A stretch of DNA of 64,000 nt from Myxococcota bacterium. Its GTDB lineage: Bacteria > Myxococcota_A > UBA796. Position numbers and translations under genes: made by a program. The stretch is taken from positions 1 to 64,000 of the forward strand of contig JAQXDW010000015.1 of NCBI GenBank assembly GCA_029251165.1, written 5' to 3'. Shown in pieces: positions 33,966 to 42,794 of the stretch. Numbering within the stretch: the stretch's first letter is position 1; every line of letters begins with the position of its first letter. Under the pieces are notes generated by a model. The model had not been told where the DNA came from and did not search any database. It worked only from the letters and a program-made list of their open reading frames with translations.

Positions 33966-34508
33966 CTACGGCGTGATCACATCGTATACCACGAGCTCTT
34001 CCCGGCTCATCCAGTGGATGTCATTGGCTGAGGCAGCCTCCAGGGTGAACCAGTAGAAGTCCTCGGTGACGCTCATCTCCGACAAGTAGTCGAGGTAGGA
34101 CTGGTGCTCGGGATCATCACGCGGCAGCTCCTCGCCGTCCGGTCCGCCGAGCTGACTCCAGGAGTGCACGCCGACCATCCCGCCCTCTTCGATGGTGCGC
34201 TCCACACCGGCGAGGAAGAAGTCGACCCCTCCCGACGCGATCTCCCCGTCGGCGGCGAGGTGAGTGCTCAGCCCGTGCTCCCGCACCAGCCGCCCTGCGG
34301 CCAGGCAGGCCTCATCGTCAACAGAGCCGGGCACCACCTCCAGCTCGATGACCGCCAGCCCTGGGTTGTCCGCCAGCAGCGCCGCGAACTGCTCTGGTGT
34401 GCCGGTGTTGATCGTCCCGTTCATGTATGCCCGGTCGCCCTCGACATCAAAGGAGACCCGGTAGCACCCTGTGGTCAGCAACAGCAAGAGTCCGGCTGGT
34501 CTCATCAT
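33966..34508 (-). CDS. lipoprotein with ClpP/crotonase-like fold (COG3904-like)
   Basis: The start at ATG 34508 (MMRPAGLLLLLTTGC) gives a lipobox (LTTGC, Cys15) and follows a GGGGGAAG box. The 180-residue protein shows the ClpP-like order: a strand YMNGTINTGTPEQFAALL, then VIELEVVPGSVDDEACLAA, helix GRLVREHGLSTHLAADGEIA and the ASGG turn of EIASGGVDFFLAG, then VGVHSWS. In COG3904-type periplasmic proteins a Ser in the ASGG/ASAG turn and a following His are conserved; both are present (Ser in ASGG, His in VGVHSW). It may be a periplasmic peptidase-like protein. Activity is not shown. Confidence 0.7.
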   Translation of the reverse strand: MMRPAGLLLLLTTGCYRVSFDVEGDRAYMNGTINTGTPEQFAALLADNPGLAVIELEVVPGSVDDEACLAAGRLVREHGLSTHLAADGEIASGGVDFFLAGVERTIEEGGMVGVHSWSQLGGPDGEELPRDDPEHQSYLDYLSEMSVTEDFYWFTLEAASANDIHWMSREELVVYDVITP

Positions 34509-34638
34509 GTCTTCCCCCGCGTTCTCCTCATCTTGACACCACAGCCCGTATCTTCCGACCACGAGGCCGCGTGAAGATTGGGTGTCAGGGCGGCATCCCG
34601 TTGTTCAGTGCTGGGACCGCTCGACACACCAGCGGCGC

Positions 34639-35820
34639 TCAGGACTCGGACGGCGGGTCGATCTTCTTCAAGCGCGTGCGGCGGTCATAGTCTCCGAGCA
34701 CAGCAGCTGTGAACCCAAAGTCAGTGATCGCCAGGAGGACGAGCGGCTCGGAGGTGGTGTTCTGGGTCTGATGGAAGATCCAGCGTGGAATAAAGACGGT
34801 ATCCCCTAAGGAAACCGAGATCTGCTTCTTACCGATGTGAACCACGCCCTCCCCCCTGAGCACATGAAACAGTGCCTCATGGGCATGCTGATGGCGCTCG
34901 TTGCGCGCATGGGGAGCCACGTGAACGGTGCGGGTGTCGAGCACCTGGCCTCCATCGAAGTGCATGCGCGTGACGTCGAAGTCGATGCTCAGCCTGGGGT
35001 TCTGGTTGCTGTAGAGACCCTCTCCTGGCTCATCGCGGCGGTATCGGTGGCGCGCATCCGGCGGCGGCACGATGGGCTGTCTTGACCTCGCTGCATCGAT
35101 CAGAGCACAGACCGGCTGGGGCCGCAGCTGCGTGTACAAGGCCTCGAAGAACGCCGCGCGAGCACCCAGCGCATCATCGACCGCCCGCACAGCGACCTCG
35201 CGCCAGTCGGGGCGTGATCGACTGGCCAGGAGCATCTCCAAGAGCGTCTCAGCATGTGCGTCATCGCACTGGATGTGGAGCTGAAAGAAGCCCAGCGATT
35301 CAACCGCAAAGCCGGCCTTCAGCATCCCCTTGACCAGGATCTGGTACATCCGCGATACGATCCCTTCGGTTCCCAGTGAGAGGAATGCACAGCTGTAGGT
35401 GTGGTCCGGGCTGGAGGCCCCCCGAAGGTAGTGCTCAACAAAAGCTGAGGTGTACTCCGCTGGAGCCACCGCGATCGGATCCGCGATCCCCAGAGACTCC
35501 GACATGAAGAGGCGGTACAGCTCTGCATGACGCTGCGCAGGATCGGTACCACCGCCTTCCTCCCAGAGGTTCTCTGAGAGCCGGGCGCGGAGTAGATCAT
35601 CTGCACAGGAGAACATGACGCCAGCGAGATACCGCGTAAAGTTCTTGGTGTAGTGCGAGTACTGCCCAAACAAGACGCGAAAGTCTTCCATGGCAAGCTC
35701 ACCACGCTCACAGGCCTGGAAGACTGGGTTGTCCCAGAAGAAATGGGACTCTACGTATTGCTGGAGGTGTGCGAGGTCGTCAGCGATGCTTTGCATTGGA
35801 GCGCCCCATGAGAAGTCCAT
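34639..35820 (-). CDS. heme-oxygenase-like diiron (HDO) enzyme fused to a cupin domain
   Basis: A 393-residue protein (ATG 35820 after AAAGGG). Residues about 10-240 are a helical iron-containing redox enzyme (HDO) domain. Likely metal ligands are Glu88 and His98 in NLWEEGGGTDPAQRHAELY, Glu152 in LGTEGIVSRMY, and His182, Asp186 and His189 in the LHIQCDDAHAE helix (H-x3-D-x2-H). Residues about 295-375 are a cupin with His310/His312/Glu315 in NERHQHAHEALFHVL, Gly323/Gly325, and His350 in GDTVFIPRWIFH. HDO plus C-terminal cupin is the arrangement of the N-nitrosourea-forming enzyme SznF, without its N-terminal dimerisation part. A similar two-iron-centre oxygenase is therefore plausible; the substrate is unknown. 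It stands alone. Confidence 0.85.
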   Translation of the reverse strand: MDFSWGAPMQSIADDLAHLQQYVESHFFWDNPVFQACERGELAMEDFRVLFGQYSHYTKNFTRYLAGVMFSCADDLLRARLSENLWEEGGGTDPAQRHAELYRLFMSESLGIADPIAVAPAEYTSAFVEHYLRGASSPDHTYSCAFLSLGTEGIVSRMYQILVKGMLKAGFAVESLGFFQLHIQCDDAHAETLLEMLLASRSRPDWREVAVRAVDDALGARAAFFEALYTQLRPQPVCALIDAARSRQPIVPPPDARHRYRRDEPGEGLYSNQNPRLSIDFDVTRMHFDGGQVLDTRTVHVAPHARNERHQHAHEALFHVLRGEGVVHIGKKQISVSLGDTVFIPRWIFHQTQNTTSEPLVLLAITDFGFTAAVLGDYDRRTRLKKIDPPSES

Positions 35821-36753
35821 TACCCTTTGTTGAGATGTGTCCAGACAACCATCTAGCCTCCGTCTGAATCGGATGCATACCTTTTTGAACTTAGTCGAAG
35901 CCCCCTCGACGAGGCATCGGACGTATGAACAGGCAAATACCAACGGTAAACCACATCAATTTTGCCATTACCCCACCCACTCTACTAAACATATCGAGAG
36001 ACTGGTCGTTGCCACACATAAGGCGATCTCACTCTCTGAAGAAAACCCTCAGGTACACCCCTGTGCACAGGTATTCAGTGGTTCAGTCCATCGATACAGC
36101 ACACTGTCAGAAAAGACACACCGCTGCACAGCGATGCAACCAGATTCGTCGGCTGGCGATCCACGTCGGCAGCCGGTACTGCGCCCGATTTCCCAGCGCT
36201 CCAGGTCCACCGGCACAGCCAGCAGCCTCGCAAGAAGGCGTCTGGCTCGAACACCCCTCAGACCACCGATGATCGCTCATCACAGGTCAGCGGACTGTCC
36301 TGGTTGCTGATGCCCCTGACAGCTCACGAAGCAGGGCAGCGCGGTGTCCGCCTGTTCTGAAGGTTGTCTGTGGACACCGACAGACCATCGCAGCAATCCC
36401 TCACCACCCACGACTCCCTCACCACCCATGACAAGAATGACAAGAAGCTCATCTGAGCGCATACCCGAGACTCCGCGCACAGCAGCCCCTCACCGCACAG
36501 CCGTAAGCATCGGCTTGAGTGGAGAGCACCGAGAGGCCGAATACGGACGCGCAAGAGGGATGCTTGAGACAACAGAGCCGTGCGCGCCACCGCTCACCCA
36601 GCGTACGCGAGAGGCACTTGATCGACTCAGCGCGCCGCGCCTGCACTTGAGGCTCCTCGGCAGCAACACACTCTCCCGCTGCACGCCCAGCATGGGTGAC
36701 TGGGCACCACAAGGCGGGCGCGGTTAACCCCATCTCTACCCAGAGGTTTCATC
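35821..36753. other. long gene-free interval
   Basis: Open frames here have skewed composition, and none carries a ribosome-binding site plus protein-like sequence. The left 300 bp is AT-richer and includes the promoter side of the HDO-cupin gene; the right part leads to the lipoprotein at 36754. No repeats or RNA genes recognised. Confidence 0.5.
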
Positions 36754-37275
36754 ATGACTGTGCTCGCTCTTCTGCTCATCGGCTGCGATAGCAACACACC
36801 CGAGGCTCCCGCGGCTCCCGAAGCTCCCGAGGCTTCCCAGGCTCTCGAGGCTCCGATCGCTGCCGCACCGCCTGAGGCACACGGCGATCATGGCAGCCAC
36901 AGCGCTCCGGTGGATCAGGCCGACCTCGCGGTACCGAGCGATGCCGCCGTCTTCTTTGTCTCTCCAGCGGACGGTGCGGCGCTGGCGTCCCCGGTCAAGG
37001 TCGAGATGGGTGTCAAGGGAATGACGGTGCAGCCCGCCGGTGTGCCCAGCGCTGGGACCGGCCACCACCACATCATCGTCGATGGCGGCGGACTGGATGC
37101 AGGAGCAACCGTCCCAGCGGATGAGACCCACATCCACTACGGCAAGGGACAGACCGAGACCGAGCTGACCCTGTCGCCCGGACAGCACACCCTCACTCTG
37201 CAGTTCGCGAACGGTCTTCACCAGTCCTACGGTCCGCAGCTGTCCACCACCATCACCGTGACGGTCCAGGAATAG
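36754..37275 (+). CDS. DUF4399 lipoprotein
   Basis: A 173-residue protein with a short lipoprotein signal (MTVLALLLIGC, Cys11) and a Pro/Glu/Ala-rich spacer (residues 17-50). A His-rich stretch (EAHGDHGSHSAP) follows. The DUF4399 domain is complete: VFFVSPADGAALASPVKVEM, GVKGMTVQPAG, GTGHHHIIVDGGG, THIHYGKGQTETELTLSPGQ and HTLTLQFANGLHQSYGP. Several conserved His suggest metal binding. Function unknown; likely periplasmic or outer-membrane anchored. Confidence 0.93.
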   Translation: MTVLALLLIGCDSNTPEAPAAPEAPEASQALEAPIAAAPPEAHGDHGSHSAPVDQADLAVPSDAAVFFVSPADGAALASPVKVEMGVKGMTVQPAGVPSAGTGHHHIIVDGGGLDAGATVPADETHIHYGKGQTETELTLSPGQHTLTLQFANGLHQSYGPQLSTTITVTVQE

Positions 37276-37291
37276 TCACCCGGAGGGCCTC

Positions 37292-38128
37292 TCAGGCGGG
37301 CAGCGTGCGCGGCTGACAGCGCGCGCAGATGTAGATCCGGCGGCTGGAGATCGACTCCTTGGCGATGCTGCCCTTGCAGCGGTGGCAGCGGCTCCCGGCA
37401 CGCGCAAACACATAGTGGCGGTGCCGACGTCGAGACCACTGCTTCGCCTTCAGGCGGGCCACCAGCGCGGCATCGGCGGTGATCCCGCCGGTCTTGTAGG
37501 CGCGCACCGTGAGGCTGCGCGCGACCTGTGCCAGCCGAAGGCGCTCCGCGTCAGACAGGCTGCCGAGCTTGCGGCGCGGGTGCAGTCCGGCGACAAACAG
37601 GATCTCGCTGCGCAGGTAATTTCCGGGACCGCAGAGGAACCGCTGATCCAGAAAGAGCCCGCCCAGGGCGCGCCCCTGAAAGGCCGCCTCTGACAGCCGC
37701 GCCAGGACCGCGGCATCATCGACCGCAGCTGAAAGCAGGTCGGGCCCCAGCTTCTCAATCGGCGGAAAGAGTGCGACGTCCTCGGTCAGCATGACGTGGA
37801 TCTCTGAGGCCGAGTACAGCGAGGCCGTTCCGCGGCGGTTCGTGATCTGCAGGCGCAGATCGCGGGTCGTCTTTGGCGGACGGGCACCGCGCTTGTGGGT
37901 GTACCAGCGCCCATAGAGCTGATTGTGGGAGTAGACGGTGATGCCCGCTGCGGAGTGGATCAGCATGGCCTTTCCACGAGACTCAACCCCGACAATGGCG
38001 TGTCCTTCGAGGAGGGAGCGCCAGCACTGCAGGCGCTCAAATTTGAGGTAGACCTCCTCGGCCACCTCTCCGCTCAGGATGGTGGCGATGCGGTCGGCGG
38101 CGCGGCGGATCTCGGGTCCCTCAGGCAT
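37292..38128 (-). CDS. Fpg/Nei-family DNA glycosylase (endonuclease VIII-like)
   Basis: A 278-residue base-excision-repair enzyme. The N terminus MPEGPEIRRAAD supplies the catalytic Pro2 and Glu3 (after Met removal), as in Nei. The H2TH region includes FLDQRFLCGPGNYLRSEILF with the conserved G-P-G-N-Y-L-R. The C-terminal zinc finger is C-x2-C (CHRCKG) and C-x2-C (CARCQ). Nei/Nei2-type enzymes remove oxidised pyrimidines and nick the strand. Located convergent to the DUF4399 gene. The gene symbol nei is probable from the P-E-G-P-E-I N terminus. Confidence 0.93.
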   Translation of the reverse strand: MPEGPEIRRAADRIATILSGEVAEEVYLKFERLQCWRSLLEGHAIVGVESRGKAMLIHSAAGITVYSHNQLYGRWYTHKRGARPPKTTRDLRLQITNRRGTASLYSASEIHVMLTEDVALFPPIEKLGPDLLSAAVDDAAVLARLSEAAFQGRALGGLFLDQRFLCGPGNYLRSEILFVAGLHPRRKLGSLSDAERLRLAQVARSLTVRAYKTGGITADAALVARLKAKQWSRRRHRHYVFARAGSRCHRCKGSIAKESISSRRIYICARCQPRTLPA

Positions 38129-38371
38129 ACCTGCGGGCTAACGATCTCCACGGCGAGTGCCAGTCATGCCGCAGCAGCGCGCAGCGGCAGACCGCACAGA
38201 GCAGCTGCAGCCGGCGTGCATCAGCGCGGTGAAATGAGCTGAAATTGGGGTCCCCTCGGGGCTGCCATAGCTTGTCGATGTGAAGCAACGGCTTGAGCAA
38301 TCCGCTCACTCGCAGACCTGCGCTCACCCTTCTGCACAGCACACAAACACCCCCTCAAGAGAGGCTGAGTC

Positions 38372-38808
38372 ATGCGTAGTCAACCGTACGATGTCGGTGT
38401 ACTCCTGATGATGGGAGCCTTCGTTGGCTGCGGCAATCCCCAGAAGGATACGGCACCCACAGGAGGCCAAGACTCGGACTCGACATCTCCCGACGGGGGC
38501 GACACCAGCGACAGCACGGGCGGAGACGACACCGACTCCCCAGAAGAAGAGGCTGAGCCCAGCGGGTCCACCATCGGTGACCTGCAGCCGATCGATCATG
38601 CATTCGCCAGCAACGTCATGGCGGAGAACCTTGCCGCCCACATCGACGAGGCGCTGAGCGCCTCACCCGAGTCATTGACCTGCTCTCTGAGAACAAGGGC
38701 GAGCGCGAGCGCGAGGTGGCAGCAGAAGAAGACGGTATTGAGCTCGACGACGCTGAGGATCAGCACGATCTGTTCGGTGGACTCATCGGCTTGACCTGCG
38801 CGCAGTAG
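38372..38808 (+). pseudogene. small lipoprotein gene with an apparent frameshift
   Basis: The gene starts MRSQPYDVGVLLMMGAFVGC (lipobox FVGC) and has an acidic Ser/Asp/Gly linker, then IGDLQPIDHAFASNVMAENL. From about 38660 the starting frame turns into Arg/Ser-rich nonsense. The next frame reads RVIDLLSENKGEREREVAAE and LDDAEDQHDLFGGLIGLTC to the TAG at 38806-38808. One base is probably missing or extra near 38655-38670. It may be a real mutation or an assembly error. Confidence 0.6.
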
Positions 38809-38897
38809 CCCCCACAGGGCCGCTCCTGGAGATCTCGCAGCGACCTCGACTGAGCGGATCGCTATATTTGTCTCTGGCTCATCCTGGAGTTGACACC

Positions 38898-41564
38898 ATG
38901 TCCACTGCTCATCCCACCCTGGCTGATGGTCGCTACAACATCCAGCGCCTGATCGGAAGTGGAGGAATGGCAGCGGTCTTCCTCGTCGAGGACACCGTCC
39001 TTCAGATCGACCGTGCCATCAAGGTGCTCAATCCAGCCCTGGTGGTCCGCCCACAGAGCCGGACACGCTTCATGACCGAGGCCATCGCCATGGCGCGGCT
39101 GGACCATCCCTCCATCGTCCGCGTGTTCGATCACGGTCAGGAAGGGCTGACCAGCTACATCGTCATGGAGTACCTCGCACATGGCTCGCTTCAGCGCTAC
39201 CGGCACAGCATGGGCTGCTTGCCGAGAGAGGTGGCGCTGTCGCTGTGCGTCGACGTCGCCGAGGCCCTCGCACACGCCCACAGCAGCGGCATCATTCACC
39301 GCGACGTCAAGCCCGACAACATCCTGCTGAGCCCAGCGGGTGCCCGGCTGACCGACTTCGGGCTGGCGCGCTTGTCGGAGGGAGTGGTCAACCACACCCG
39401 CACCCGAGCCATGCTGGGCACCCCCTCTTTCATGCCGCCGGAGCAGCGCCTCAACGCCAAGATGGCCGGTCCACAGAGCGACCTCTACGCGCTCACTGCG
39501 ACCTTGTTCTGTCTTCTGGTCGATGCAGACCCCATCGACCTCTACGACAACGCCGTGCAGTCGACATGCCTCGAAACACTCGATCCGGACCTGGCTGCGC
39601 TCATCCGTCGCGGCTGCCATGCCGATCTCGACCAGCGGTTCGCGTCTGCTGAGGCGCTCATCGAGGCCCTGGAGATGCTCAGAGATGTGCCGTACGGTCG
39701 TCGCTCTTTGCCCGATCTCACTGGCTACACCCCCAACGCCAGCACGGTTGACATGGACGAGCTGCACCACGTCTGGGCCTCGTACACCGGACGCTCCAGT
39801 GAGCCCGATGCCCGGCTACACTCAGTGGATGCGATGAGTCGGACCCTCTCGCTCTTGCCCATCGAGCAGCCGTCCGAGCCGCCGAGCCCCAGCCCGGAGT
39901 CACCGGAGCCGCCCGCAGCAGCCGCGCCGGAGCCGTCCCGCCTGCGCTGGGGCATCCTCTCCATCACGCTGCTCGCGGTGCTGCTGTGGCTTGTCAGCGG
40001 ACGGCCCTCCCCGCCATTCTTCAGCGACGCCGACTCCCTGGCGCAGACAGCGGAAGACGCCTCGCCCATCCAGAGAAGCATCGAGGCGCTGCTGGCGGGG
40101 GACCCCGGACCGCTCCTCCAGAGCCGACTGGAGCTGCCCGCAGACAGCGCCGCAGCACCAGCGGTATACAGCCTGTATACCGCGCAACGAATCCTGCTTG
40201 ATTCCCCACCATACGGAGTGTCCAGCTCGCCAGAGGCCCACCGACTGGACCTCGGAGTGCCGCTGGAGGCCGCGCTGCTGCTCGCTGAGCAGAGCTGGGA
40301 TCCCGACTCCCCGCCCGATCCCGAGGACTGGAGAGACATCCGCGGCGACGATCCCATGATCGAGGTGCTGTTTCTGCTCAGCATGCAGCTCAGCCCCGAT
40401 CAAAACCGTCAGAGACGCGCCCTCCAGGGTGCCCGAGCACGCTTTCCTGAGCATGCCATCTTCGCCTACCTGGAGCTCTCTCAGCGCCGCACCGCTGACG
40501 GATACGCTGCGGATGATGAGGGGCTCATGGTGGACCTGAGCAGTGCGCTGGGCACCTTTTCCGAGGCGCCGCTGCTGATGCTGGAGCGTGGCCGAGCGCT
40601 CTTCGCGCAAGGGGAGCTGGGCGCGGCCACAGAGCTGCTGAGCCTGGCCCTGAAGCGGACCCCTGAACTCGTCCAGGCCCACAGCATCCTCGCAGACATC
40701 TACGCCACTCAGGATCAGGAGGCGATGAGAATCGAGCAGCTGCTCATGAGCACCAGCGACGCGCTCGCGCCAGCAGAGCAGCAGCGCATGCTCTCCGAGC
40801 ACGGCCTCACCATGGCCAGCATCGGCCAGCTGACCGAAGCTCAGAAGCTGTGGCAGTTCTGCCACACCCTCATCGACGCCACGATGAACGGTGCCGAGCG
40901 GCTTGACTGCACGATGCAGGCCCTGTCCGCCATGGTGAGGCTGGGAGAGACGCAGACATCGTTCTTTGAAGAGCAGCGCGACCAGGCCATGGCGCACCTC
41001 GCGCGCGCTCCCGCTGGCAGCCACTACCACCGCCGCGCAGCATGCACCCTCGTCTTCAGCGAAGGCATGGCAGCGCTGCAGGCCGGACAGACCGTGCTCG
41101 CGCAGCAGCACCTCGCGCAGCTCCAGCTTCTGGAGCACGACGACTTCCGCCTCAACCCACAGCACCTCAGCATGCAGCTGATGGCAGAGATGGTTCTGGC
41201 CGGCCAGGCCGACGATCCCGAGGCGCTCCAGGCAGCCCGAGCGCGCCTCGACGCGCTCACCACGCCCCGCTGTGCGCTGGTCCTGCTGAGCGCTCGAGTT
41301 GCCGATGCGCAGGGTGATTCAGGGGCGGTCGATGCACAGCTGCAGCGCATTGTCGAGCGACAGTGCCGACAAGACCGCAGCCCGCTGCTCACCAGGACCA
41401 GCGCACAGCTCTGGCAAGCCGAGCGCGCTCACGCGGCAGGGCGACGTGACGACGCGGTTCAGGCCTTCCACGCAGCGAGTGAAGCCTGGAAGGGCGCAGA
41501 TGAGTCACTTGAGCTCAAGCAGCGGATGCTGCAATTCGCCGACGTGCTGGATGTACATGAGTAG
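38898..41564 (+). CDS. transmembrane Ser/Thr protein kinase with C-terminal TPR-like region
   Basis: An 888-residue protein with ATG 38898 (GGAG upstream). The Hanks-type kinase domain has a Gly loop IGSGGMAAVFLVED (19-32), Lys42, HRDVKPDN (134-141), DFGLARL (153-159) and GTPSFMPPEQ. A Pro/Glu-rich linker follows, and one membrane helix at about 349-368 (WGILSITLLAVLLWLVSG). The outer part of about 520 residues is helical with TPR-like pairs (ALFAQGELGAATELLSLALK; ELVQAHSILADIYATQDQEA). The kinase lies inside and the TPR part outside. The FHA protein encoded 56 bp downstream is a natural phospho-threonine-binding partner. Confidence 0.95.
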   Translation: MSTAHPTLADGRYNIQRLIGSGGMAAVFLVEDTVLQIDRAIKVLNPALVVRPQSRTRFMTEAIAMARLDHPSIVRVFDHGQEGLTSYIVMEYLAHGSLQRYRHSMGCLPREVALSLCVDVAEALAHAHSSGIIHRDVKPDNILLSPAGARLTDFGLARLSEGVVNHTRTRAMLGTPSFMPPEQRLNAKMAGPQSDLYALTATLFCLLVDADPIDLYDNAVQSTCLETLDPDLAALIRRGCHADLDQRFASAEALIEALEMLRDVPYGRRSLPDLTGYTPNASTVDMDELHHVWASYTGRSSEPDARLHSVDAMSRTLSLLPIEQPSEPPSPSPESPEPPAAAAPEPSRLRWGILSITLLAVLLWLVSGRPSPPFFSDADSLAQTAEDASPIQRSIEALLAGDPGPLLQSRLELPADSAAAPAVYSLYTAQRILLDSPPYGVSSSPEAHRLDLGVPLEAALLLAEQSWDPDSPPDPEDWRDIRGDDPMIEVLFLLSMQLSPDQNRQRRALQGARARFPEHAIFAYLELSQRRTADGYAADDEGLMVDLSSALGTFSEAPLLMLERGRALFAQGELGAATELLSLALKRTPELVQAHSILADIYATQDQEAMRIEQLLMSTSDALAPAEQQRMLSEHGLTMASIGQLTEAQKLWQFCHTLIDATMNGAERLDCTMQALSAMVRLGETQTSFFEEQRDQAMAHLARAPAGSHYHRRAACTLVFSEGMAALQAGQTVLAQQHLAQLQLLEHDDFRLNPQHLSMQLMAEMVLAGQADDPEALQAARARLDALTTPRCALVLLSARVADAQGDSGAVDAQLQRIVERQCRQDRSPLLTRTSAQLWQAERAHAAGRRDDAVQAFHAASEAWKGADESLELKQRMLQFADVLDVHE

Positions 41565-41620
41565 CGCGCGCCGGCGAGTTCCCACTGCTCCGAGCGAAGG
41601 GACGGTACACTGCCCCCATC

Positions 41621-42535
41621 ATGGCTGAGCTTGTCCGAGACCGCGACAGTGCATCCTTCCTGCTGGGAGAGGTGACCCTCATCGGACGGGATGCATCCTG
41701 CGATCTCATCCTCACGGATCCACGCATCAGCCAGATCCACGCCCGAGTGCTTCGACAGGGGCCGACCTGGACGCTCGAAGATCTCGCCAGCCGCAACGGC
41801 ACCACCCTCAACGGCTCGCCCGTTCAGACGCACCGCTCGCAGTCGCTGTCGATCGGCGACACCCTGGTGTTTGCCTCAGAGAAAGAGCGCTGGCGGGTCG
41901 TCGATCTGACGCCACCGCAGCTCCTGGTCCGGGCCAGGGACGGGACGACCCTCACCGGCAGAGACTACGTGAGCCTGCCTGAGCCAGCATCTCCCGATGC
42001 GACCATCTACCGACTGCCCACCGGTCGCTGGGTGCTGGAGCGTCCCGACGGCACCCACGCGCTTCAGGATCGTGAGATCGTAGTGGTGCGCGGGCGGACC
42101 TGGCGGGTCTCGATTCCTGGCACCACCCAGGGCACCCTGGAGGAGCAGGAGCGACCGCTGAGCATCGTCGACCTCTCCATTGCCTTCACCGTCAGCAGCG
42201 ACGAGGAGCATGTCGAGCTGACCTTGCACGGCATGCGACAGCCCGTTGCCCTCAAGCCACGGGCCCACAACTACCTGCTGCTCACCCTGGCTCGGGCGCG
42301 GCTGGCGGATCAGGCACGTCCAGACCTCTCCAGTGCTGAGCATGGCTGGCTCTATCAGGACGATCTCTGCCGCATGCTCGCCATGGACAGCAACGCCATC
42401 TACCTCCAGATCCACCGCGCCCGCCGCCAGCTGGAGAAGGCTGGGATTGTCCAATCCGCAGACATCGTCGAGCGCCGCGCGAGCTCCCGGCAGCTCCGCC
42501 TGGGAGTCGCGGCGGTGACGGTACAGCGCAGCTAA
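41621..42535 (+). CDS. FHA-domain protein with C-terminal winged-helix-like domain
   Basis: A 304-residue protein. The N-terminal FHA domain has the phospho-Thr-binding set: LIGRDASCDLILTDPRISQI (G-R, S, H follows in HARV), then LASRNGTTLNGSPV. Residues about 185-300 resemble a transcription-regulator winged helix (VELTLHGMRQPVALKPRAHN; LLLTLARARLADQ; GWLYQDDLCRMLAMDSNAIY; LQIHRARRQLEKAG). An FHA plus DNA-binding protein directly after a Ser/Thr kinase suggests a kinase-to-transcription relay, common in Myxococcota. Probably cotranscribed with the kinase. Confidence 0.88.
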   Translation: MAELVRDRDSASFLLGEVTLIGRDASCDLILTDPRISQIHARVLRQGPTWTLEDLASRNGTTLNGSPVQTHRSQSLSIGDTLVFASEKERWRVVDLTPPQLLVRARDGTTLTGRDYVSLPEPASPDATIYRLPTGRWVLERPDGTHALQDREIVVVRGRTWRVSIPGTTQGTLEEQERPLSIVDLSIAFTVSSDEEHVELTLHGMRQPVALKPRAHNYLLLTLARARLADQARPDLSSAEHGWLYQDDLCRMLAMDSNAIYLQIHRARRQLEKAGIVQSADIVERRASSRQLRLGVAAVTVQRS

Positions 42536-42794
42536 CCATGGCTTCCGTGCTGGCCTGTGCACACCCGCAGTGAGCCGCTCCCGATGCACTTCAGGGGAGA
42601 CCGCTTGCAGGAGCGGCCCCAGGATGAGCACACAGAAGACTCCGCGCGCGAACGCAGCCGTCTCACAGCGCTGCGGCTTCATGACAGAAGCCCGGGCCTC
42701 AGGACAGAGCAGCCTCTACACTCGGTGAGCGATGGACTCATGATCGGATGCAGCCTTGAGACAGCAGCCGCACACAGTCGCCGTGAGCCGGCAA

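Noticed and set aside
39900..41165. Long minus-strand frame opposite the Ser/Thr kinase gene
   Set aside because: The plus strand encodes a complete kinase; the antisense frame has no recognisable motif or start.
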